Below are positions 1 to 5,968 of a stretch of 20,641 nucleotides of DNA, piece after piece. The notes beneath the pieces were generated by a model, which saw only the letters and a program-made list of their open reading frames with translations, searched no databases and was not told the DNA's origin. The position numbers were made by a program, and so were the translations under genes. The DNA lies in IMG/VR virus record IMGVR_UViG_3300033182_000677, positions 1 through 20,641 of that record. The stretch is one strand, 5' to 3'. The DNA comes from a virus. The stretch's first letter is position 1; the number at the start of each line of letters is the position of its first letter.

Positions 1-1104
1 CTAAAATCTAAAGCATGGGATACAACAAAACAAGAAGAATTAGACAGTCTTGACCGTGCTATTTTTGAACTGCAACAAGTAGATATTGATGCAGAAATCA
101 AAGCGCATAAGGATCTTGAAGAATGGAATACAAAGAACCACTCATTCAGCGTTCTTACAAAAGAAAAGGCAAGTTTAGAAAGTTCTCAAAGTCGTGCGGA
201 GAAGCAATTCAAACGATACGAGGAAGATTTACAAGGTGTCAAAGACCACAAGTGTTACGCTTGCGGGCAAGACTTGCACGACGACGCACACGCAGAACTA
301 CTTGAAAAGAAACAAAAAGATTTTGACGAAAGCAAAGAATACCTTGACAAGGTTAATAAAGATCTTGCTGAAGTAATTGAAGGGCTAGGAGCACTTGGCG
401 AACTAAGTGATAAACCTAAAACTTATTATGATACTGCTGAAGAAGCATACAATCATAGAAACAATTTAGAAAGTTTAGAAAAATCTAAAGAAGAAAAAAG
501 CAAGTCTACTAATCCGTATACGGAACAAATGGAAGAACTTACTAAAACAGCGTTGCAAGAAGTATCATGGGGTACAATTAACGAATATACTCGCATGAAA
601 GATCACATGGATTTCTTGTATAAACTGCTTACAAGCAAAGATTCTTTTATACGTAAACGCATTATTGATCAGAACTTAGCCTTCTTAAATAAGCGTCTAC
701 AGCACTATTTAGAGCGCACTGGACTACCGCATCAAGTACTGTTTTTGAACGATTTAACGGTAGAAATTACAGAACTAGGACGTGACTTAGACTTTGATAA
801 CCTCAGTAGAGGCGAACGAAATAGACTCATTTTATCGATGAGCTGGGCGTTCCGTGATGTTTGGGAAAGCCTATATCAAAGCATTAACCTACTGTTTATT
901 GACGAACTTATTGATAACGGACTTGACGCCGCAGGTGTTGAAAGTGCGTTAGGTATCCTTAAGAAAATGGCACGTGATCGTAACAAAAACATTTACTTAA
1001 TTTCACACAAAGACGAATTAAGTGGGCGTGTTAACAACATTCTTAAGGTTGTAAAAGAGAATGGTTTTACAAGTTACGCAAACGATACAGAAGTAAATGG
1101 CTAA
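1..1104 (+). CDS. 46: Recombination nuclease subunit gp46 (SbcC/Rad50-like ATPase), C-terminal part
   Basis: The frame is open from base 1, so the N-terminal half, with the Walker A motif, lies outside the window; 367 residues remain. A long charged coiled coil surrounds a zinc-hook motif Cys-x-x-Cys-Gly-Gln (cysteine codons at 253 and 262). The ABC signature LSRGERNR is near 805-828, Walker B LLFIDEL near 886-906, and a terminal switch histidine in ISHKDEL near 1000-1020. This order is that of Rad50/SbcC ATPases; in T4 the gp46-gp47 complex resects DNA ends for recombination-dependent replication and helps degrade host DNA. The signature has SRGE where SGGE is commonest. The stop codon overlaps the next start by 8 bases, so the two genes are probably co-translated. 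Gp46 is far more likely than host SbcC because of the phage context. Confidence 0.93.
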   Translation, partial: LKSKAWDTTKQEELDSLDRAIFELQQVDIDAEIKAHKDLEEWNTKNHSFSVLTKEKASLESSQSRAEKQFKRYEEDLQGVKDHKCYACGQDLHDDAHAELLEKKQKDFDESKEYLDKVNKDLAEVIEGLGALGELSDKPKTYYDTAEEAYNHRNNLESLEKSKEEKSKSTNPYTEQMEELTKTALQEVSWGTINEYTRMKDHMDFLYKLLTSKDSFIRKRIIDQNLAFLNKRLQHYLERTGLPHQVLFLNDLTVEITELGRDLDFDNLSRGERNRLILSMSWAFRDVWESLYQSINLLFIDELIDNGLDAAGVESALGILKKMARDRNKNIYLISHKDELSGRVNNILKVVKENGFTSYANDTEVNG

Positions 1105-1327
1105 AACAACACACGAATTACTCATGCAGGCTGTGATGGATTATTATAACACACAGGCCAAATTTGAAGAAAAAGGCTTCGACGAAACAGGTCGCAAGGC
1201 TCGTGTAATTCTTAGTCACATAAGAAATTTGGCTACTACTAGGCGCAACGAAATACAAGCAAAACGTAAATTACTCAAGGCAGAAAAAAAGGCCAAAAAA
1301 GCACAGGCTAAAGATGATACCGTATAA
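1097..1327 (+). CDS. Small basic protein downstream of gp46, function unknown
   Basis: This encodes 76 residues. The first half looks like a short helical domain containing RKARVILSHIRNL, and the last third is almost only Lys, Ala, Gln and Arg, like a histone H1-type tail. The start codon lies inside the end of gp46, an 8-base overlap that implies translational coupling; no strong ribosome binding site is seen. I recall similar small Lys/Ala-rich proteins beside gp46 in marine T4-like phages, sometimes labelled histone-like, but cannot check this here. DNA or RNA binding is a reasonable guess from the charge, not something shown by a recognised fold. The coding frame is supported by the tight overlap and by the next gene starting nine bases after its stop. 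Confidence 0.75.
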   Translation: MAKTTHELLMQAVMDYYNTQAKFEEKGFDETGRKARVILSHIRNLATTRRNEIQAKRKLLKAEKKAKKAQAKDDTV

Positions 1328-1336
1328 GTACAGTTC

Positions 1337-1786
1337 ATGCAGTGGACTTATAAGGGTAAACAAATTGAAAGTATTCCAGACGAATATGAAGGATTTGTAT
1401 ACCTTATAACTAATCTTACCACTGGGCAAAAATACATAGGCAAAAAACTAGCAAAGTTTAAAACTACCAAACCACCTCTTAAAGGCAAGAAAAACAAACG
1501 TAGAGGCTTCAAAGAAAGCGATTGGAAGGACTATTGGGGTTCGTCCGATCGACTCAACGCAGATGTCCACGCACTAGGCCCAGAAAACTTCACAAGAGAA
1601 ATATTATATCTGTGTAAAAGCAGAGCAGAAATGTCATACATTGAGGCAAGAGAACAATTTGACCGCCGTGTATTAGAAACAGACGAGTATTATAACGGCA
1701 TTATTAACGTAAGGGTAGGCGGGTCAGATAAATTACGCAAGGCATTACTAGAGCACACAATTAAGGCAAAGCAATCCAACACCTAA
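1337..1786 (+). CDS. GIY-YIG endonuclease (T4 Seg-like, probably a free-standing homing nuclease)
   Basis: The 149-residue protein carries the two halves of the GIY-YIG nuclease core: a VYL variant of GIY at residues 21-23 and KYIGKK at 32-37. A basic linker (residues 38-58) follows, then a conserved-type WKDYWGSS segment, and a Glu within YIEAREQF near residue 103 in the position of the metal-binding glutamate. Such nucleases make double-strand or nicking cuts and in T4 relatives often behave as selfish homing genes. No DNA-binding domain of the T4 SegA type is obvious after residue 125. It starts nine bases after the preceding stop with a poor ribosome binding site. It sits directly before a long structured non-coding segment, which is where a homing gene or an intron-derived nuclease might be found. 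A phage repair or packaging role cannot be excluded. Confidence 0.85.
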   Translation: MQWTYKGKQIESIPDEYEGFVYLITNLTTGQKYIGKKLAKFKTTKPPLKGKKNKRRGFKESDWKDYWGSSDRLNADVHALGPENFTREILYLCKSRAEMSYIEAREQFDRRVLETDEYYNGIINVRVGGSDKLRKALLEHTIKAKQSNT

Positions 1787-2205
1787 GGTTGGCGGGCCAG
1801 TTTGTAATACCGCTGAGGAAAAGGTCCCCTGAGAAGGACACTCGTACACGTTGATCAACCCCCATTGGGAGATAAGCCATCAAAAGAATTGGGCTCACCG
1901 GTTGGCGTAGATAGATTGTTGGCTGTCAAAAAAACTGCACATTACACATAAAAACCGTATGCACAGGAACGAAGCAACGGGTAATGTATTATACAGAAAG
2001 CATAAGAGCGTCTTATGCACTCTATATAGTACATAATGTCGACGTAGGTTGGGAAAGGTCAGAGCCCATTGTGTAGCAGAAAACACCTACTTCCAAGTCT
2101 CGGCTGGGCGAACTCACATGAAGCGCAATTTTTGAGATTAGATGGAACCGTAACAGGTTCCGTCTGACTGAAACAATCTACATGATGCTAAAATGCTTCG
2201 CATTT
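1787..2205 (+). ncRNA. Candidate large structured non-coding RNA
   Basis: No convincing protein frame exists here, yet the segment is packed with complementary pairs that nest. They include CAACC 1856-1860 with GGTTG 1900-1904 enclosing AGCC 1875-1878 with GGCT 1892-1895, and ACATTAC 1939-1945 with GTAATGT 1981-1987 enclosing CCGT 1955-1958 with ACGG 1977-1980. There is an 8-bp hairpin 2000-2007/2011-2018. A three-way junction is closed by GTAG 2044-2047/CTAC 2087-2090, with arms TGGG/CCCA (2050-2068) and GTGT/ACAC (2071-2086). A 10-bp hairpin 2140-2149/2156-2165 lies inside AGATT/AATCT (2135-2139/2175-2179). One U-G wobble in that hairpin would become an A-C mismatch on the other strand, which mildly favours plus-strand transcription. 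I do not recognise the family; boundaries are approximate. Confidence 0.55.
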
Positions 2206-2227
2206 ATAATGTAAGAAAAAGAAAGTG

Positions 2228-2272
2228 GTGTTTGAGCGATAGCGAAAAACACAAACGATCTTTAGATCGTTT
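2228..2272 (-). terminator. Hairpin pair ending the leftward operon
   Basis: Two adjacent hairpins are visible: GTGTTT 2228-2233 with AAACAC 2247-2252, and AAACGATC 2253-2260 with GATCGTTT 2265-2272 (8 bp, 4-base loop). Read on the minus strand, the second hairpin is followed by a T-rich run (GTGTTTTTC). It sits just after the stop of the last leftward gene, so it would fit a terminator for that transcript. On the plus strand no T-run follows. Confidence 0.55.
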
Positions 2273-2287
2273 CATAATAAATCAACT

Positions 2288-2467
2288 TTAATGTAAATCA
2301 GGATCTCTTCCTAAACCCTTAATTGTATATTTGATGTATTCTTCTAGGTCTAAGTGATTTTGTGGATATTGTAATTGTAGAAGATGTAGCGTTTCGAGTG
2401 CAAACGAGTAATCATCAATGCCATCTGCTAATGTTTCATTGTCAGTGCTATCATATACTCTGTACAT
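2288..2467 (-). CDS. Small acidic protein of unknown function
   Basis: This encodes 59 residues from the ATG at 2467 (MYRVYD...); an in-frame ATG three codons upstream (2476) is the alternative. Neither has a clear ribosome binding site. The protein is acidic and probably helical with a short beta start, and contains ETLADGIDDYSFALETL and a central LQLQYP segment. I recall proteins of this style (MYRVYD...ETLADGI) as small hypotheticals in marine T4-like phages, but that is memory, not a search. It is the last gene of the leftward unit after the tail assembly protein and its frameshift extension. A TAAATA element (CGTAAATA on the minus strand, 2482-2489) lies just upstream. Hairpins resembling a terminator follow its stop. 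No function can be assigned. Confidence 0.65.
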   Translation of the reverse strand: MYRVYDSTDNETLADGIDDYSFALETLHLLQLQYPQNHLDLEEYIKYTIKGLGRDPDLH

Positions 2468-2481
2468 CTTAATCATAAAAT

Positions 2482-2489
2482 TATTTACG
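2482..2489 (-). promoter_or_regulatory. TAAATA late-promoter-like element
   Basis: On the minus strand this reads CGTAAATA, close to the T4 late promoter TATAAATA. It is only about 14 bases upstream of the next start codon, so a transcript from it would begin almost at the start codon. It may be a real internal promoter or chance in AT-rich DNA. Confidence 0.3.
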
Positions 2490-2509
2490 ACATAACAGCA
2501 CTAATAAAA

Positions 2510-2737
2510 CTACTGCTTATTGGCTTTTTTCTTTTGATCTGCTTGATGTTCAATTAGAGCAACAATTTTCTTTCTTTGCGATGGTGTAAGATTGTATGAA
2601 CTTTCTATAGTGATGCCGCCATTCATAAACCAAGTCATAAATGTAAGATCATCTTCGATCTTATCTACTTCTTTTTCTAGAGAATTTAAGTACTCTAAGA
2701 TAGAGTCAGAGTCTTGGCGTTGTTTGATGCTTATACG
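2510..2737 (-). CDS. -1 frame extension of the tail assembly chaperone (frameshift product part)
   Basis: This is 75 codons in the -1 frame relative to the preceding gene, beginning within its last codons. In this frame a TGA lies just upstream, and between that TGA and codon 34 of the extension there is no ATG, GTG or TTG, so independent initiation would give only a fragment. The residues are charged and helical (ILEYLNSLEKEVDKIEDDL), then a TFMTWFMNGG segment and a lysine-rich end. The slippery heptamer at 2737-2743 would join it to residue 282 of the upstream protein, giving a fusion of about 357 residues. This mirrors the G/GT arrangement of tail tape-measure chaperones. It is too short to be a full T4 gp51 (about 249 residues by memory). 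Coding is supported by the sensible protein sequence; frameshifting is inferred. Confidence 0.7.
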   Translation of the reverse strand, partial: RISIKQRQDSDSILEYLNSLEKEVDKIEDDLTFMTWFMNGGITIESSYNLTPSQRKKIVALIEHQADQKKKANKQ

Positions 2738-3582
2738 AAAAAATTTGATTGGTCAAATATTAAAGGAACTTCAAGTTCTGACTTAGCACCCGCTTCTACT
2801 AGATGCTCTGGCACTCTTACTTTATATGGTGGAACATCGAACTTTTTCTTTTGATTGCGCAAGTGATTTGCAACAGCATCGTAAGTGACTTTGTCTGTAC
2901 TATAGAAAAACTCACGGATTGCAGTTGGGTTAGTTTCTTCACCGTCGGGAGTTTTAATGCAGTATACCTGTTTACAAATTAGATCTAAATTGTTTTCTGT
3001 TAAGTCATTAAACGCATCTTGTAGCATTTTCTTAATGTTGTCGTCATTAACATCAGATGCTCTTGCGGCTTGTAAAATACGATCAGTATTAAACTGCTTC
3101 ATTTCAAAAATGTTTTGTTCTCTATATTTTAGAGGTGCAGTTAAAAAAGTTAAATCACCAACATTAACAGACTCATCCCACGATTGTTGTGAAATATTGT
3201 CTAAAATTGTTCGTAAGTCAACAGGCACTTCTAATACCTCGTCATCTGTGCCAGGTACAGGCGCTTCTAAATTCATTATTTCGCCGTATGTTGCGATACG
3301 CATAGCAATTAAAATTGCATCTAGATCAATCATTGGAATGTCAAACGGGTCGTCAATTAACGGGCATGCACTTTTAATAGCAGAAGCAGTTGCTTCTCCA
3401 TTCATTAATGCATCAGGAGTACGTAGATAAATTTCGTCTCTAGCGGTCATTGAGTACACAGGAAGTTCGCCTGCACTACTTTTTTCTAGTGGGTTTGATT
3501 TATACCACTGTCCTTTACTAGGCAACGTAATAAAAATTTTCGGTTGTCTAGCATATTTGGATAGCAAGTTATTTTCTGACAT
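2731..3582 (-). CDS. 26: T4 gp26/gp51-like baseplate hub assembly protein / tape-measure chaperone
   Basis: This encodes 283 residues from the ATG at 3582 (MSENNLLSKYARQPK); a TTG four codons upstream is open but lacks support. The N-terminal region with FITLPSKGQWY and the following PVYSMTARDEIYLRTPDALMNG resembles the family of T4 baseplate hub assembly proteins (Pfam T4 baseplate family, which I recall as covering about 208-286 residues). In T4 these proteins help build the central hub on which the tail tube and tape measure assemble. The gene is transcribed away from the tape-measure-like gene from a perfect TATAAATA at 3625-3632. It ends at a slippery heptamer leading into a -1 frame extension, as expected for tail chaperones. 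Whether it corresponds to gp26 or gp51 specifically is uncertain. Confidence 0.85.
   Translation of the reverse strand: MSENNLLSKYARQPKIFITLPSKGQWYKSNPLEKSSAGELPVYSMTARDEIYLRTPDALMNGEATASAIKSACPLIDDPFDIPMIDLDAILIAMRIATYGEIMNLEAPVPGTDDEVLEVPVDLRTILDNISQQSWDESVNVGDLTFLTAPLKYREQNIFEMKQFNTDRILQAARASDVNDDNIKKMLQDAFNDLTENNLDLICKQVYCIKTPDGEETNPTAIREFFYSTDKVTYDAVANHLRNQKKKFDVPPYKVRVPEHLVEAGAKSELEVPLIFDQSNFFV
2737..2743 (-). promoter_or_regulatory. -1 ribosomal frameshift slippery site U UUU UUC
   Basis: On the minus strand the codons AAT TTT TTC GTA TAA end the chaperone gene. The heptamer T TTT TTC is in the exact phase required for tandem -1 slippage, and the zero-frame stop follows after one codon. 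The -1 frame then stays open to 2510. A perfect hairpin ACTCTA-TCT-TAGAGT (2692-2706) lies about 30 bases downstream, further than usual for a stimulator. Confidence 0.65.
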
Positions 3583-3592
3583 TTTTAAATCC

Positions 3593-3600
3593 AATAAATA
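3593..3600 (+). promoter_or_regulatory. Late-promoter-like AATAAATA for the tape measure gene
   Basis: The plus strand reads AATAAATA, one base from the T4 late consensus, 59 bases upstream of the ATG at 3659. It lies within the leader of the divergent gene, so the two transcripts would overlap by a few bases at their 5' ends. Confidence 0.55.
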
Positions 3601-3624
3601 AAGTTGTACTAGTATACGTGTTTT

Positions 3625-3632
3625 ATTTATAT
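3625..3632 (-). promoter_or_regulatory. T4-type late promoter (TATAAATA) for the leftward tail-assembly operon
   Basis: The minus strand reads TATAAATA, a perfect match to the T4 late promoter used by the sigma factor gp55 with the sliding clamp. It lies 43 bases upstream of the ATG at 3582, a sensible leader length. Confidence 0.75.
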
Positions 3633-3658
3633 ACGTAGATAATAGGATTTTTTTAAAT

Positions 3659-5956
3659 ATGGATCAAGTCGAATTACTCCAGAGTGGCTTACGTGGCAAT
3701 CGCGGCCCTGCATCAGAAGCAACACTAGATGAAATAGCACGTCTTTTAGGAAAAAACACCGATTCTTTAAAAGATATAGCAGAAACCAAAAAAACGATTG
3801 ACAAAGGTGTATGGGACAAATTTTACAAAGGGCTAACCGGAGCGGCAAACGTTAGTGGTATTGCTGTTGCTCAACTATCAAAATTTGCTAAAAAACAAAA
3901 AGACGTTACTGATTTATCAGCCTATCTAGCAAAACATCTTAGCGGGTTTGGTGAAGGTATCGACGAAGCAACTAATTTAATTTACGATAACTTCAAAGCA
4001 TTTAGAACACTTAGTAAGAGTGGTGTTTTCTTGCAAGATGAAACTATTAAACTAACTGAACGTTATGCGGCAATGGGCATCGATTTAGAAACTTTAACTA
4101 CAAACCTAGGAGCAAACGCTTCTGCATTTGCGGCATTTGGTACAGCAACGCAAGGTGCAAAAATAGCAATGAATGGTGCGGAACTGTTTGCTGGATCACT
4201 AGGATCTCAATTGCAAGCATTTGGATATGACTTTGCTGAAATGAATGAAACATATTTTGATTACCTAAATATGAATGCTTACGCATTACAACGTGGCACA
4301 TCTTCGATAACTAGTCTTGAAGCAGGCGCCGGCACTTATGCAAAATATCTACGTAGACTATCAGACTTAACAGGCCAACAAGCAGATCAGATTGCTGATC
4401 AAATGAAAAAGGCCAATCTCAACGAAGGTTATAAAAACTTCCTTGCTACAATGAGCGAAGGAGAAAGAGAAAGAGCCAACTCGCTTGTAACAGCATATGG
4501 TGCGGCATACGGCGATGCCGGTAGAGAAGCCGCAATGGCCGCAGTTATGGGGTTTGCGCCTATGACTGATGCGTCACAAGAATTAAGTGCTATTTTACCC
4601 GGATTTGCTAACGGTCTACAAGATGCTGTTGGAACTAGTAAAGCATTTAACGGTTCATTAGAAGACTATCAAAAAGGCATTGTTGGTAACTTAACATCAC
4701 AAGCACAAGCAAATCAACAATTTGTAAACAGTACTTCTCAACTAGCCGGTGCTTTGATATTAAGTGGCGATTCTATGGGTAATACATTTAGTGGAATAAT
4801 TGCCGGCAATAATAGATTACTAAAATCTCAAGACGATGTCGAAAAATTATTTTCTGATCCTGCGGCAACAGCAGACGGATTTAACGAAGGTCTTCGCGAT
4901 GCTGATGTAGCAATTAAAGATATGCGTGTTGCTGTATCGCAGGCTGCATCTGCACTAATTGGAGACGTAGGGTTAGAAGGTATGGCTCGAAAGGCTGGCG
5001 AAGCAGTTAAAGAGTTTGGTGACGACTTAATTAGTACTGCTAGAAGAGCCATACGTGGTGGTGCAGGCGACCTTGAATCAGGTGCCGATTCAAACGAGCC
5101 AATTTCAAATACCATGCTTGGCCAACTAGGAGAATACTTCACAAACAAATATACTAGTTTAGTTCAAGACAAAGGCGCCACTACTCCAAGTCAATTTGCT
5201 GGAATTGCAAGAGGACGCAACATCGGAACAAACACTGGCCTAGGCGAAGCAATAAGCACACTACTAAAAGAAAAAGGTGAAGATATTCAAGGTCGCGAAC
5301 AAGAGTATGTAACTGGAATATTACAAAATTATGCTAAAACAAATGAAGCAAACATCAAAGAAAGAATGCAACAATACCTAGATGCTAACCCTGATATCGA
5401 CTTAAATCTAGAACAGTATTGGGATCAAATGATGAAAACGCAAATTCCTAATGCTGTAAAAAATTACTTAGAAACAGCACACGGATTCAACGACGGAACA
5501 ATGGGTGCATTTGGATCATTGTTTGGAAACTTTGGTAAAGGCACTCCTGCAATGCTACACGGTGAGGAAGCAATTATTCCTAAAGATTCACCTATGGGCG
5601 GCATGTTAAGTATGATGCAAGGTGACATGGGCAACATGATGAGCATGATGAAGAATGGCAAGGATGGAAAGCCAAACTTTGGTGCTATGATCGAGGCTGG
5701 CGAGAAAATGGGCGCCAAATATGACACTTATGCCAAAGATAATGCTGGTGCAATGAAAGAACAGGGCAGAAATTTTGCCAAATCGTTTGGAATTAGTGAC
5801 GAACAACTTGACAAGATGGAGGCTCAGAGTGTAAAATCAAATAATACTGCGAATTCTGGTACTTCAATAAATACTGGTACCGGAGGACTTGGACCAAAAC
5901 TAGACGAACTTATTCGACTTAACAGGGATATGCTCGAAGAACTTCGTAATATGTAG
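3659..5956 (+). CDS. Tail tape-measure-like protein
   Basis: The 765-residue protein is rich in Ala and Gly and mostly predicted helical, with an N-terminal region (1-60) of short repeats around LGKNTDSLKDIAETKK and hydrophobic helices at about 155-185 and 270-310. Near residues 615-640 is GKGTPAMLHGEEAIIPKDSP, whose AMLHG-E-AIIP core is seen in many tape measure and tail structural proteins. A methionine-rich segment follows (about 643-665), then a Ser/Gly/Thr linker and a short helical C-terminus. Tape measures set tail length at roughly 0.15 nm per residue, which would predict a tail near 115 nm. A ribosome binding site AGGA lies at 3645-3648. T4 gp29 has 590 residues. The adjacent divergent chaperone supports the call; another virion protein remains possible. 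Confidence 0.7.
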   Translation: MDQVELLQSGLRGNRGPASEATLDEIARLLGKNTDSLKDIAETKKTIDKGVWDKFYKGLTGAANVSGIAVAQLSKFAKKQKDVTDLSAYLAKHLSGFGEGIDEATNLIYDNFKAFRTLSKSGVFLQDETIKLTERYAAMGIDLETLTTNLGANASAFAAFGTATQGAKIAMNGAELFAGSLGSQLQAFGYDFAEMNETYFDYLNMNAYALQRGTSSITSLEAGAGTYAKYLRRLSDLTGQQADQIADQMKKANLNEGYKNFLATMSEGERERANSLVTAYGAAYGDAGREAAMAAVMGFAPMTDASQELSAILPGFANGLQDAVGTSKAFNGSLEDYQKGIVGNLTSQAQANQQFVNSTSQLAGALILSGDSMGNTFSGIIAGNNRLLKSQDDVEKLFSDPAATADGFNEGLRDADVAIKDMRVAVSQAASALIGDVGLEGMARKAGEAVKEFGDDLISTARRAIRGGAGDLESGADSNEPISNTMLGQLGEYFTNKYTSLVQDKGATTPSQFAGIARGRNIGTNTGLGEAISTLLKEKGEDIQGREQEYVTGILQNYAKTNEANIKERMQQYLDANPDIDLNLEQYWDQMMKTQIPNAVKNYLETAHGFNDGTMGAFGSLFGNFGKGTPAMLHGEEAIIPKDSPMGGMLSMMQGDMGNMMSMMKNGKDGKPNFGAMIEAGEKMGAKYDTYAKDNAGAMKEQGRNFAKSFGISDEQLDKMEAQSVKSNNTANSGTSINTGTGGLGPKLDELIRLNRDMLEELRNM

Positions 5957-5968
5957 GATAACAATTAA

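Noticed and set aside
1895-2086. 63-residue minus-strand reading frame
   Set aside because: Composition is Cys/Phe/Leu-rich and unlike phage proteins, with no ribosome binding site, and it lies across the paired RNA helices.
1810-2165. RNase P RNA in the gene-free segment
   Set aside because: GAGGAAAAGGTCC, ACAGAAAG and TAAGAGCG occur in an RNase P-like order, but the spacing between them is wrong, the first motif has extra bases, and the other conserved regions are missing.
1787-2287. tRNA, tmRNA or group I intron
   Set aside because: No T-loop consensus or cloverleaf is present, no tmRNA ends, and no convincing group I core pairing (P7/P3); the segment also does not interrupt a gene.
2957-3430. 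157-residue plus-strand frame opposite the chaperone gene
   Set aside because: It is an antisense shadow of a well-supported gene; its Ser/Ile-rich sequence has no recognisable features.
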